Assembly (NCBI GenBank): GCA_009779355.1
Contig: WREK01000005.1
Location: 1-38,965 of the forward strand
Length of the DNA stretch: 38,965 nt
Direction: 5' to 3'
DNA from: Betaproteobacteria bacterium
GTDB lineage: Bacteria; Pseudomonadota; Gammaproteobacteria; Burkholderiales; Rhodocyclaceae
Under the pieces are notes generated by a model, which saw nothing but the letters and a program-made list of their open reading frames with translations, was not told the origin of the DNA and did no database searches. A program made the position numbers and the translations under genes. Numbering within the stretch: the stretch's first letter is position 1; every line of letters begins with the position of its first letter. Of the stretch, positions 1-9,482 are shown in pieces.

Positions 1-120
1 GCTCTTGGCTTCGTGCATCCGGCTCAGTTCGGCAATGATGAAGATCAGCAGCACGAACATCGGCAGGGCAATGAGCAGCTCCGTCATCGAGACGCCCTGC
101 TGGCGGGGTGCCCGTTTCAT
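1..120 (-). CDS. Prepilin-like / TadE-like protein, N-terminal fragment cut by window edge
   Basis: Reverse strand from ATG at 118-120 reads MKRAPRQQGVSMTELLIALPMFVLLIFIIAELSRMHEAKS; short basic leader then a hydrophobic helix typical of pilin/TadE-like N-termini; runs off the left edge. Confidence 0.5.
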   Translation of the reverse strand, partial: MKRAPRQQGVSMTELLIALPMFVLLIFIIAELSRMHEAKS

Positions 121-745
121 CGCCCCGGCTCCGTCAAAGGATTGTTGGGGGTATGGCGCAGTTGCGCACCCGCGCGCAGACCCCGCCGCGCGGCATGTCC
201 GGGACGCCATTCGATCATGCTCCGCGCATTACGGCAGGCGCTCAGGCTGCGCCACGGTTTCAGCGCCGGACTCACTTTGAGTACCTGCCCGCTTTTGGAC
301 AGGAGCACCGCTTCCACGGACTCACTCGCCCATCCCCAGCGTGTGAATGCTGACAAAGGGTAGGAACCGCCATTTACTACTTCCCTTTTCAAAGAATTTG
401 TACCATCAGAATAAATATAAAGAATTACAAAATAACAAACAAATCGTGAAAAACCTCACGAAGTTTATCATTTTGATCCTACCACAGACTCACAATCAGA
501 GAGAACAAATAATTTTGCCCCGACTTTTGAACATGGGCAGATGCCATATTGTTGAGGCGATAGTGTGCAAAAGTTCAGCACTTGAATCCATCTGACACTT
601 GAAACAGGGAGAGCAACGTAATGAGTGAGCTTGTCATTTATTAACCCGGCAACTTTTGTTTTCACATTTAATCCATTAAAAATCAACGAATTACATTAAA
701 TATTCATCGTCTATTTGATTGCCGGTTTAATATCAGCCTGACGGG

Positions 746-863
746 CAGGGCGATTGCATCCCGAAATCATAGTTTGCAGCAAGCGTAGCCCGGAGTGAAT
801 CGTAGGTTGGGGTGAGCTTCGCGAACCCAAACGTTGCTGCCGTCCCCGTGCCCTTGCACGTTG
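746..863. repeat. Dispersed intergenic repeat, copy 1 (modules A' 746-810 and B 837-863)
   Basis: Reverse complement of 746-810 matches 7924-7988 at 58/65 positions without gaps; 837-863 matches the reverse complement of 7989-8015 at 22/27. Confidence 0.8.
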
Positions 864-1006
864 GGGTTTGCTTCGCGCACTCCAATCTATGCTTTACGCA
901 TATTAACTATAGTCCGTGTTGGAAAAACGCTGGTAAATGACTTCGCAGAATCTATTTTTGCGTGTCATAGGCTGTGTGTTGGCCGATATGGAAGCGTGCA
1001 GATTGA

Positions 1007-1041
1007 TAAAAAAAGCCGAACCCGCGTAACACGGGTTCGGC
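1007..1041 (-). terminator. Rho-independent terminator downstream of the acetate transporter gene
   Basis: Perfect 10-bp stem gccgaacccg (1015-1024) / cgggttcggc (1032-1041) followed on the minus strand by a T run. Confidence 0.85.
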
Positions 1042-1064
1042 CTTTCTCGTTTTTGAAGGGTCGG

Positions 1065-1694
1065 TCAGGCTTTCTTCACCCACCCCATCGGTTTGCCAAC
1101 AGGTAGGAGTTGACGGCCAAAGAAGCTGTTCAGGAAGATCGCGCCAGCAGCATAGAAACCCAGTATGGAAATGATGAATTCCGACCATCCGGCCACACTT
1201 CCGTAAAAATGGGCAAGGTCTGGATCAGCTTTGTAGTTGATAAATTGAAGTCCGAGCGCACCAAGAAGCACAACAATCAGCGCAAGGATCACGCCGAAAA
1301 CCTTGTTTACTTCGAAAGCGGCTATGGTGATGAAGCAGCTAAAAATCATGAAGCCAAAACAAGCATACGCAAAATGCTTCAAATCGGCACTTTCAGGAAC
1401 TGTGCCGAAAAAACCATTGGCAATGAACCATAACAGTGCGACAGCTATCCAGAAAAGGCCAAAAACACCTAATACGATAGCACCGAAATAGCTGTTGCGT
1501 TTGAAGTCAAGCGATGCAGCCCATAACTGGGCAAATGACCCGAGGCAGAGCGCCCATGGGATCAAATAGGTGGAATTGCCTGATGTCCAGCCCAGTTTAC
1601 TGGATGAAGCGACAAACGTGATGAGGGCAAGACCGAATACACCTAACGCGGTGGGGTCCGCCGAGACAATCTTGGTTTCTTGAACTTGAGACAC
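1065..1694 (-). CDS. satP: GPR1/FUN34/YaaH (SatP) family acetate/succinate transporter
   Basis: Translation has the ADPTALGVFGLALITF N-terminus and six hydrophobic segments; GTG at 1694 preceded by GGAGG is the likely start (ORF extends to 1751). Confidence 0.8.
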   Translation of the reverse strand: MSQVQETKIVSADPTALGVFGLALITFVASSSKLGWTSGNSTYLIPWALCLGSFAQLWAASLDFKRNSYFGAIVLGVFGLFWIAVALLWFIANGFFGTVPESADLKHFAYACFGFMIFSCFITIAAFEVNKVFGVILALIVVLLGALGLQFINYKADPDLAHFYGSVAGWSEFIISILGFYAAGAIFLNSFFGRQLLPVGKPMGWVKKA

Positions 1695-1873
1695 GTCGAA
1701 TCCTCCACTATGTTGTATTTTTGAACAAGCCTCCCAGTGACCATACCACATTGCATAACTTCATGGCAAACAAAGATCGACTGAGGCCTTGAGCCTAACA
1801 CGGGCAGCAATTTTTGTGAACGCGTAACGGCGGGACGGAGAAGCTGCTTTATTTTGCCGGACTCGAAATTACC

Positions 1874-2800
1874 GTGTCCGTGTCACATGCTGCTCGCTTG
1901 AGCCGCGTTCAACGTGTCTTGCCCCGTAGAAAATGGGAAATGCCCATGGCGCATGGTGTCGGTATCGCCGGACTTGCATTAAACTGGGCGATGCCTTCGA
2001 TGTTTGTTTTTCGTGCTATGAATGATCTGGCAAGCGATTCGGTGCCACTTGTTACACGAGGGTTCTTGCTGGCCTTGGTTGTGTGCCTGCACGCCGCCGG
2101 TGCGGCAGCGTTCTCACGCTTGTCCAGTTTGCCGCGGCACAATGATGAGCCTATGGTGTTGCGGGCAAGCTGGATCAACATTTCTCAACCTGCCCCCTCG
2201 CTTTTGCCGGCGCAACCCACCGAACCTGTTCCCATCGTGCCCCCGGTTTCCCCACCAAGACAGCCAAGGGCCACAGCACCATCACAGCCAAGGGTCAAAG
2301 CGCCATCACAGCCCCAGCCGGCGGCGGTACAATCCATCCCGGCAGTTGTGGAAGATGCTCCCGATATTCCAGTGGATCCGCCCACCCAGGATGACTCAAC
2401 ACCGGATCTGCAGATCGACGTTTCCGCAGCCGTAGCTGCGGCGGCAGTGGCAGCAGGTGGAACGGTTGCCGGGGATGGGGATGATAGAGGTGGGGAGGGC
2501 AGCCGGGATCTAAATTATGTCGGCCCCGACTTTAACGCGAGTTATTTTTCCAACCCGGAGCCGGAATATCCGCCTCAGTCGCGCCGCCTGCGCGAACAGG
2601 GTTTGGTGAAACTGCGCGTCCATGTCACGGTGGATGGGCGCGTGGGCGAGGTGACGTTGCACAAGAGCAGCGGTTATGAACGGCTGGACAAAGCAGCGCT
2701 CGATACCGTACGCCACTGGCGGTTCCGTCCGGCACAGCGAGCCGGAATACCAGTCGCAGGTTGGGTGGTCGTGCCGATCCGGTTTGAATTACAAGGTTGA
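1874..2800 (+). CDS. tonB: TonB family energy transducer
   Basis: N-terminal TM, Pro-rich linker, C-terminal PEYPPQSRRLREQGLVKLRVHVTVDGRVGEVTLHKSSGYERLDKAALDTVRHWRFRPA; real start may be ATG at 2018; followed by exbB/exbD. Confidence 0.9.
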   Translation: MSVSHAARLSRVQRVLPRRKWEMPMAHGVGIAGLALNWAMPSMFVFRAMNDLASDSVPLVTRGFLLALVVCLHAAGAAAFSRLSSLPRHNDEPMVLRASWINISQPAPSLLPAQPTEPVPIVPPVSPPRQPRATAPSQPRVKAPSQPQPAAVQSIPAVVEDAPDIPVDPPTQDDSTPDLQIDVSAAVAAAAVAAGGTVAGDGDDRGGEGSRDLNYVGPDFNASYFSNPEPEYPPQSRRLREQGLVKLRVHVTVDGRVGEVTLHKSSGYERLDKAALDTVRHWRFRPAQRAGIPVAGWVVVPIRFELQG

Positions 2801-2812
2801 TGGGATACATAC

Positions 2813-3589
2813 ATGTCGAAACCCTCTTTGGGCTTTGCCTATTTCTTAGCACATACGGATACCGTCGGTCTTTGCGTTTTAGCAATCCTGACGGCGATGT
2901 CGCTCTTGTCGTGGTATCTGATCGCGTCAAGGTTGTGGCGTTACGTAGCGGTTCGCGTGCGGAGCCGGGCGTTTATCGCGGATTTCCGGCGGGTACGCCA
3001 GCCCTTCAACGCGGAACGCCTGCAGATAGCCATGAGGGGGAACAATCCTTTTGCCCGCCTTTTGGGTGAAGGGTTCCAAGCTTGCCTGTCCTTGCGGGAA
3101 GCGGGAGACGGTGTCAGCGCCCGGAAAGCGGATGGGCCGGGATTCGCGCTCGCTTCGCCCGATGACTATGTCAGTGCCGCGCTGGCACACGGTATTGCCA
3201 GGGAAGTGCGCAGCCTGGAAAACGGCATGACACCGTTGGCATCCATTGCCTCGACAGCGCCCTTCGTGGGGCTGTTTGGTACGGTATGGGGCATTTTCCA
3301 TGCCCTGCAAGGTATTGCGTTCTCTGCGCAGGCAAGTATCGATAAAGTAGCGGGGCCGGTCGGTGAGGCACTCATCATGACTGCCTACGGCCTGTTCGTC
3401 TCCATTCCCGCCTTGCTCGCCTATAACGCGTTCGTGCGGTTGAACCGCAATTTGACCGGGGAAATGGAACGCTTCGCACACACGGTATTCGGCCTGTTGG
3501 GGCTAGGATTGGCGCCGGGTGAGGCACAGGTAGTCACCGCGGTTGCGAGGACGAACGCGGCGAAGGCGAAGGCAGAAGGGGCGCGCTAA
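2813..3589 (+). CDS. exbB: MotA/TolQ/ExbB proton channel family protein
   Basis: ASTAPFVGLFGTVWGIFHALQGI and GPVGEALIMTAYGLFVSIPALLAYN signatures. Confidence 0.92.
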   Translation: MSKPSLGFAYFLAHTDTVGLCVLAILTAMSLLSWYLIASRLWRYVAVRVRSRAFIADFRRVRQPFNAERLQIAMRGNNPFARLLGEGFQACLSLREAGDGVSARKADGPGFALASPDDYVSAALAHGIAREVRSLENGMTPLASIASTAPFVGLFGTVWGIFHALQGIAFSAQASIDKVAGPVGEALIMTAYGLFVSIPALLAYNAFVRLNRNLTGEMERFAHTVFGLLGLGLAPGEAQVVTAVARTNAAKAKAEGAR

Positions 3590-3593
3590 AAAT

Positions 3594-4013
3594 ATGGCTT
3601 TTCATCCCCAGATCGGGCACGACACGCCACGGGCGGAAATCAACATGATCCCGTTGATCGACGTGATGCTGGTGCTGCTCGTCATCTTTATCATTGCCGC
3701 ACCGCTCTTGACCCACGCCGTCAAGATCAACCTGCCTGTAGCCGACAGCGCCGTGGCGGAGGTGAAGCCAGAAACCATCCAGCTTGGCATCAAAGCCGAC
3801 GGGCAATTTTTGTGGAATGGCGAATCCGTCGAAGAGATGGAACTGGAAACCCTGATGCGGGAAGCGGCCAGGCGTATGCCGCCCCCGGAGCTTCATCTCC
3901 AGGTCGACGCTGCCACGCCTTACGCGTTCGTAGCGCGCACGATGGCACGCGCATCCCGCACGGGGCTGGAAAAAATCGGTTTCGTCAGCAAGCCGGAAGA
4001 GCAGGGGCGGTAA
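3594..4013 (+). CDS. exbD: Biopolymer transport protein ExbD/TolR
   Basis: AEINMIPLIDVMLVLLVIFIIAAPLLTHAVKINLP signature. Confidence 0.92.
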   Translation: MAFHPQIGHDTPRAEINMIPLIDVMLVLLVIFIIAAPLLTHAVKINLPVADSAVAEVKPETIQLGIKADGQFLWNGESVEEMELETLMREAARRMPPPELHLQVDAATPYAFVARTMARASRTGLEKIGFVSKPEEQGR

Positions 4014-4035
4014 AGACCGCCCCTCACGCCTGCGA

Positions 4036-4446
4036 TTACGTCGAAGAGGACTCGGCAGCGGCTCGTCTTTTGGCCGCAGCGGCTTTGTAGTCGAGCTTTT
4101 CTTTGATCCGCGCGGACTTGCCGGAGCGGCTGCGCAGGTAGTAGAGCTTGGCGCGGCGCACGTCGCCGCGACGTTTGACTTCGATTGCCGCCAGCAGTGG
4201 GGAATAGGTCTGGAACGTCCGTTCCACGCCTTCGCCGGAAGAAATCTTGCGCACGATGAAGGAGGAGTTAAGACCGCGGTTGCGCTTGGCAATAACCACG
4301 CCTTCGTAGGCTTGCAGGCGCTCGCGTGAGCCTTCCTTTACTTTGACCTGCACCACCACGGTGTCACCGGGGGAGAAATCGGGGATTGTCTTGTTGACAG
4401 TCAGCCGGGTGATTTCTTCTTGTTCAATTTGTTGGATCAGATTCAT
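4036..4446 (-). CDS. rplS: 50S ribosomal protein L19
   Basis: [16 protein letters not shown]...[56 protein letters not shown]. Confidence 0.97.
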   Translation of the reverse strand: MNLIQQIEQEEITRLTVNKTIPDFSPGDTVVVQVKVKEGSRERLQAYEGVVIAKRNRGLNSSFIVRKISSGEGVERTFQTYSPLLAAIEVKRRGDVRRAKLYYLRSRSGKSARIKEKLDYKAAAAKRRAAAESSST

Positions 4447-4537
4447 TTTCATGGACTCCATGTCGTTCAACGGCCAGTGGCCTGACACGCAGAGCAGGCA
4501 GGGCCTGATGCGCGTGGGTTATCATCGAAAAACCGGT

Positions 4538-5329
4538 TCAGGGCTCCGCACCGGTCTTCCTGTTGTGCTCTTCTTGAAATTCTTCCAAGAGGCGCGATTC
4601 TTCCTCATTTACCCCCCTTTGCGCAAGTAGGTCGGGGCGACGCAACCAGGTGCGGCCCAAAGCCTGCTTGAGGCGCCAGCGGCGGATGAGGGCATGGTTG
4701 CCGGAGAGCAGTACCTCCGGAACCTGTTTGTTCCCGAAAACTTCTGGCCGCGTGTAGTGCGGGCAGTCGAGCAATCCGGCTACGAAGGAATCTTCCTGTG
4801 CCGACCCGGCATCGTTCAACGCGCCGGGTAACTGGCGCACGATGGCGTCGATGAGCGCCATTGCCGGCAGTTCGCCGCCCGAAAGAACGAAGTCGCCGAG
4901 TGAGATTTCTTCATCCACTTCGTGGTCGAGCAGGCGCTGGTCGATACCTTCGTAGCGTCCGCAAAGCAGGATCAGACCCGGCAACTGGGCCAGTTCCAGG
5001 ATTTTGGCGTGCGTGAGCGGTGTGCCTTGCGGCGACAGATAAATGACCGGCCCGGACACGCCGAGCGCATCGATCTGCCCTTGCCGCGCCTGAGTGATGG
5101 CCTGTGTCAACGGCTCGGCCAGCATCACCATGCCGGGGCCGCCTCCGTAAGGGCGGTCATCGACTGTACGGTGCGCGTCATTCGTGAATTCGCGTGGGTC
5201 GTGAAAAGCCACCTGGTACAGGCCGCGCTCCAACGCCCTGCGCGTGATGCCGCACCCGGTGAGGGCAGTGAACATCTCCGGGAAGAGGGTAATTGCGTCG
5301 TAACGGCGCGCGGTTTCTTTTCCCTGCAT
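4538..5329 (-). CDS. trmD: tRNA (guanine-N1)-methyltransferase
   Basis: [11 protein letters not shown]...[12 protein letters not shown]...[40 protein letters not shown]. Confidence 0.97.
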   Translation of the reverse strand: MQGKETARRYDAITLFPEMFTALTGCGITRRALERGLYQVAFHDPREFTNDAHRTVDDRPYGGGPGMVMLAEPLTQAITQARQGQIDALGVSGPVIYLSPQGTPLTHAKILELAQLPGLILLCGRYEGIDQRLLDHEVDEEISLGDFVLSGGELPAMALIDAIVRQLPGALNDAGSAQEDSFVAGLLDCPHYTRPEVFGNKQVPEVLLSGNHALIRRWRLKQALGRTWLRRPDLLAQRGVNEEESRLLEEFQEEHNRKTGAEP

Positions 5330-5336
5330 GGCCGTT

Positions 5337-5843
5337 TCACCAATCTTTCTGCCAGGCCGTGCGGATCGACCCGGCGGCAAGGTCGACATCCAACACGTAA
5401 GCGGCTACGAACGGAATCAAGTGTTCCGTGTCATCGTCCCGCACCTGGAGCACATCGTGTGCGCCTGTGGAGATCAGGCCAATGACCTCACCAAGCGGTT
5501 CGCCCGCTTCATCGTGCACAGCCATGCCGACGAGGTCACACCAGTAGTATTCGTTTTCTTCAGTACGGGGCAGGGATTCGCGTGGCACGGCAACGTACCA
5601 GCCGGTAAACGGCTCTGCCGTGTTGCGGTCAGTAATGCCTTCAAGGCAGACAATCAGCCCTTTCCCGTGCGCCTGGAAACCGCGTAGCGCATACTGCGCC
5701 CATTGCCCGTCAGGCGTTTCAGGCCCGGGAGCCAGCCACCAGTGGGACATTTTCCCCCACGATTCCGAATCATCGTCAAAGGGCTGAATTTTGAGCCAGC
5801 CCTTGACGCCGAAAGGGGCTGTGACGCGCCCCAGCACAACCAT
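5337..5843 (-). CDS. rimM: Ribosome maturation factor RimM
   Basis: [22 protein letters not shown]...[22 protein letters not shown]; between trmD and rpsP. Confidence 0.95.
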   Translation of the reverse strand: MVVLGRVTAPFGVKGWLKIQPFDDDSESWGKMSHWWLAPGPETPDGQWAQYALRGFQAHGKGLIVCLEGITDRNTAEPFTGWYVAVPRESLPRTEENEYYWCDLVGMAVHDEAGEPLGEVIGLISTGAHDVLQVRDDDTEHLIPFVAAYVLDVDLAAGSIRTAWQKDW

Positions 5844-5857
5844 GCGAACCGCGCTAT

Positions 5858-6121
5858 TCAGGCAACCGCTTGCTGACTGGCCTTGGCGTTCTGCTTGACC
5901 AGACGGGCGACGGTTGACGACAGGGTTGCGCCGTTTTGTTCCCAGTAGGCGAGACGCGCAGTGTCGATGGAAAGCGATTGCCCCGCACCGGAAGCAATTG
6001 GGTTATAAAAACCAACACGCTCGATGAAGCGGCCATCCCGGCGGCTGCGCGAATCGGCAACAACGATGTTGTAAAATGGGCGCTTCTTGGCGCCGCCCCG
6101 GGCAAGACGAATAACAACCAT
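5858..6121 (-). CDS. rpsP: 30S ribosomal protein S16
   Basis: [41 protein letters not shown]. Confidence 0.97.
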   Translation of the reverse strand: MVVIRLARGGAKKRPFYNIVVADSRSRRDGRFIERVGFYNPIASGAGQSLSIDTARLAYWEQNGATLSSTVARLVKQNAKASQQAVA

Positions 6122-6292
6122 CTTGAATTACCTCTAGTTTTTCATTGCGGAACATTAAATTATATGATTGCCGCCATGATAAGGCAAGTGCACCTTCCTT
6201 CTGGGAAAGACAGCTCAGTAGAGTCCGTTAAGTATTTGTCGCTAAATCAAGCTTGAGTGATTCCCAGCAAGACAATTTTACATAGAATGCAC

Positions 6293-6326
6293 AGGTACTA
6301 AACACACGTAGGTACTAAACACACGT
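6293..6326. repeat. Perfect 17-bp direct repeat, two adjacent copies (AGGTACTAAACACACGT)
   Basis: 6293-6309 and 6310-6326 are identical and contiguous, just 5' of the 511-aa ORF. Confidence 0.9.
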
Positions 6327-6340
6327 TTCGTGTGCTCAAT

Positions 6341-7867
6341 ATGACAAACGAGCATTCCGCCGATCCCATGCAAGACGTATTTTCCTGGCTCTCCAGCGAG
6401 CCAGGGGATGATCTTGATGCCGAGATGTCGGAGTTGAGCCGCTGTGTCGGGAACATTGCCTCGGCCACCGAATCCATATCAGACGCACGGTGCCAGGAAG
6501 TATTGGGCTTGATCTGCCAGCGTGCCAACGATGTTTGCGGACGTTTCCGCCCCGGTTTACTGGCATGCTCTCTGCCGGTTTCCAATGAATTGCATGCCAA
6601 GGCATTCAGCCTGATCGAGTCTCTCCTTGGCCTTTCCAGTCAGTTACGGGTGCTGTACGACGATATGCGGCACCGCAAGCTTCTGGCTCGGCAGGCCACC
6701 GGGTGGGTCGAGTTGTGCAACTATGCCTTGGAGGTGCTGAGCGAGACTTATCTCCTGAGCACCCTGCTCGGGGCAGCGCCGCCGTTCGGTTTGTGGCAGC
6801 GTATTCACGATGCCTGGATTTCATCCGGCCAGTACGAGCGGCTGAAAGATGATTCTGCCGAACCTCAACCGTCGAGAGCCAACCTGCTTTACAGGCGCCT
6901 GCTGACGATGTCGGTGAGTCAGATGGAAAGCCTGACGTTGCGTGAACAACAATGGTTGTTCGACTACCTGGAAACCGTCGGGGGCGACCTGCTGCTGGCC
7001 CACGTCCCCCTTCCACCCGAGGCATCGAGCTACTGGTTTGACCCGAACCAGGACATGTCTCCTGTGGCCTGTGTGCGGCGCATGCCGGAAAAAGGGGTCG
7101 AAGCGGTCTATTTCAGCATGGAGGAAATCGTCCACCGCATCGACGTGCAGATTCTCTGGCTCGAAAAAGGTCTGCTCGACCTCGACGTCAGTGCGCGCAA
7201 GAGCGGCGACAGTGAAATTCTCGAAGTCGGTTCCGCCATTTTGCCCCTGGGGCTGACCCCGGTCGAAATCCTTTCCTTGCTGCGTCGGTTGCGCGAGCAA
7301 TGGTCGATCACCCCGGAACGCATCGAATTACGTGTCCGCCAGCACTACGCGGTGCAAGTTTGCGTCGGCCTCCGAAACGTATGGGCGATGGGGCGCAACG
7401 CTCCGGTTCTGGCAACCGAATGGACGGTCTACAACGAAAGCCCCGGCGGTTATGCCATTTTGTGTGTAGGAGGCGTGCACCGCAGCCTGTCAGCGGGGTC
7501 AATTGTTGCCTTGCGGCGCGAAGCATCGCAGGAATGGACCATTTGCATGGTTCGTTGGGTGCGAACCGATACCCCCCAGCAGATCGAACTGGGCTTGCAG
7601 GCGCTTGGGCAGGGTTATACCCCGGTATTGATCTGCTTTCGCGGGAACGACGTGCTGACCCCGGCCCTGATGATGCAACGGGGCAAGGGAGCCAGTGAGT
7701 ATCGCGGCCTCGTGACAGAGGCGGGCACTTACGTGTCGAATCAGTTTGTGATGGTGCACGAGGCTGCCGGAAACCTGTATCTCGCCCAGGGTTCGGCATT
7801 TGGGCTGGACATGCAGACGGCCACTATCGAAATTTTCCAGTTCGAAATAGATCCTTACGCCAAGTAA
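6341..7867 (+). CDS. Uncharacterised protein with possible C-terminal PilZ-like domain
   Basis: Long single ORF (ORF track from GTG 6332; ATG at 6341); C-terminus YNESPGGYAILCVGGVHRSLSAGSIVALRREASQEWTICMVRWVRTDTPQQIELGLQALGQ resembles PilZ-type beta-barrel spacing. Confidence 0.6.
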   Translation: MTNEHSADPMQDVFSWLSSEPGDDLDAEMSELSRCVGNIASATESISDARCQEVLGLICQRANDVCGRFRPGLLACSLPVSNELHAKAFSLIESLLGLSSQLRVLYDDMRHRKLLARQATGWVELCNYALEVLSETYLLSTLLGAAPPFGLWQRIHDAWISSGQYERLKDDSAEPQPSRANLLYRRLLTMSVSQMESLTLREQQWLFDYLETVGGDLLLAHVPLPPEASSYWFDPNQDMSPVACVRRMPEKGVEAVYFSMEEIVHRIDVQILWLEKGLLDLDVSARKSGDSEILEVGSAILPLGLTPVEILSLLRRLREQWSITPERIELRVRQHYAVQVCVGLRNVWAMGRNAPVLATEWTVYNESPGGYAILCVGGVHRSLSAGSIVALRREASQEWTICMVRWVRTDTPQQIELGLQALGQGYTPVLICFRGNDVLTPALMMQRGKGASEYRGLVTEAGTYVSNQFVMVHEAAGNLYLAQGSAFGLDMQTATIEIFQFEIDPYAK

Positions 7868-7923
7868 CTCAGAAAACGGAAAAATCGTACGCTGAACCGT
7901 CGGAGGGCGGCCTCCGGCCTTGT

Positions 7924-8015
7924 CCGACCTATGATTCACTTCGGGCTACACTTGCCGCCAACTATGATATCGGGATGCAATCGCCCTGCAACGTGCAGGG
8001 GTATAGGGACGGCGG
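7924..8015. repeat. Dispersed intergenic repeat, copy 2 (modules A 7924-7988 and B' 7989-8015)
   Basis: See copy 1; also contains the perfect hairpin CCCTGCA-ACG-TGCAGGG (7984-8000); ends immediately next to the guaD stop codon. Confidence 0.8.
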
Positions 8016-9335
8016 CTATAAAGCCTGAAAAGCCGGTTCGCCCAATACGTAGGTGGCCGCCACGCAGCGGTCGTCCCCCAACATCATCAATGCGAAGAGA
8101 CGTTCCGCGAGCGTGGTGGCGCGGGACATACGTGCTTCGATCAGCGGTGTGCAGTGAGGGTCGAGGACGATGAAATCGGCTTCACGGCCCGGCAGAAAGT
8201 TACCGATATAGGCGTCCAGGTGAAGCGCGCGTGCGCCGCCAAGGGTTGCGAGGTAAAACCCGGCTTCGGCCGTGAGGGTTTGCTCGGTGAGCTGCAGTAC
8301 CTTGTGGGCCTCGCTGAGTGTTTGCAGCATGGAAAAACTGGTTCCAGCGCCCACGTCGCTTCCCAGCCCTACGCGCAGGCCGAAGTCACGCGCGCGCCCC
8401 AGATCGAACAGGCCGGAGCCGAGGAAGAGGTTGGAAGAGGGGCAAAAACTCATCGACGCGCCACGAATCGCCATGCGGTGGCGGTCTTCGTCGTCGAGCC
8501 AGATGCAATGCGCGAATACGCTACGTTCGCCAAGTTGATGGAACCACTCGTAAATATCCAGGTAACTACGGGCGCCGGGATAAAGCCACATCGCCCAAGC
8601 TACCTCCGCGCGTTGTTCGGCCAGGTGTGTTTGCAGGTAAAGGCCGGGCACTTCGCAAAAAAGCCGTCCGGCCAGGGACATTTGTTCTTCCGTGGAAGTG
8701 GGTGCGAAGCGCGGGGTGACGGCATAAGCCAGACGTTCGCGCCCATGCCATTTTTCGATCAACGCGCGGGATTGGGCATCGCCTTCCGTTTGAGTGTCGC
8801 GCAGGGATTCCGGACAGTTGCGATCCATGAGTACCTTGCCGGCAATCATCCGCATGCGGCGTGCGCGTGCGGCTTCAAACAGTGCATCGGTGCAAACGGG
8901 ATGTACGGTGGTGAAGGCCATTGCCGTGGTTGTGCCATGACGCAGCAGTTGATCGCAAAAGAACCCGGCCTCAGTGGCGGCATACGCGGGATCGGCATGA
9001 CGGGCTTCGGCAGGCCAGGCGTATTTTTCCAGCCATGTTGTGAGTTGTTCGCTGTGGCTGGCGATAATCTCCGTTTGCGCACAGTGGGTGTGGGTGTCGA
9101 TGAAGCCCGGTAGGATCAACTTGCCGGAGCAGTCGACGCGGCGGGCGTCAACCGGCAGGCTGGGTTCGAGTTCTGCCGCAGGCCCGCAATCGAGTACATG
9201 ACCATCGCGGACGAGGAGCAGACCATCGGGGAAATGGACGCAGGCGTCGGTTCCGTACGCGATGGGGTCATCGATGAAATGAACGATCTCGCCGCGTAAA
9301 GCCAGTAACGGAAGCGTGTCGGTGGAGGTACGCAT
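8016..9335 (-). CDS. guaD: Guanine deaminase (amidohydrolase family)
   Basis: LILPGFIDTHTHCAQTEIIAS, QTHLAEQRAEVAW, VFAHCIWLDDEDRHRMA, LGSDVGAGTSFSMLQTLSEAHKVLQL. Confidence 0.9.
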   Translation of the reverse strand: MRTSTDTLPLLALRGEIVHFIDDPIAYGTDACVHFPDGLLLVRDGHVLDCGPAAELEPSLPVDARRVDCSGKLILPGFIDTHTHCAQTEIIASHSEQLTTWLEKYAWPAEARHADPAYAATEAGFFCDQLLRHGTTTAMAFTTVHPVCTDALFEAARARRMRMIAGKVLMDRNCPESLRDTQTEGDAQSRALIEKWHGRERLAYAVTPRFAPTSTEEQMSLAGRLFCEVPGLYLQTHLAEQRAEVAWAMWLYPGARSYLDIYEWFHQLGERSVFAHCIWLDDEDRHRMAIRGASMSFCPSSNLFLGSGLFDLGRARDFGLRVGLGSDVGAGTSFSMLQTLSEAHKVLQLTEQTLTAEAGFYLATLGGARALHLDAYIGNFLPGREADFIVLDPHCTPLIEARMSRATTLAERLFALMMLGDDRCVAATYVLGEPAFQAL

Positions 9336-9482
9336 GGTATTTCGGGTCAAGAATGGTACAACCATACTAACGAATTCTTAATTCTACAGTCTCTATATGA
9401 ATGTCGGTGCCCACATGCCATGGTTTATCATTGGATAGTTGTTGTTGACGTTTTGTGAAACGGAGGCGGGCAGGAACGATCC

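Noticed and set aside
7895-7925. Rho-independent terminator for the 511-aa gene (GGAGGGCGGCCTCCGG region)
   Set aside because: Stem-forming but no T tract; could equally be part of the dispersed repeat, so not called a terminator.
8154-9113. 319-aa plus-strand ORF antisense to guaD
   Set aside because: Shadow ORF in GC-rich DNA; the opposite strand encodes a clear guanine deaminase.
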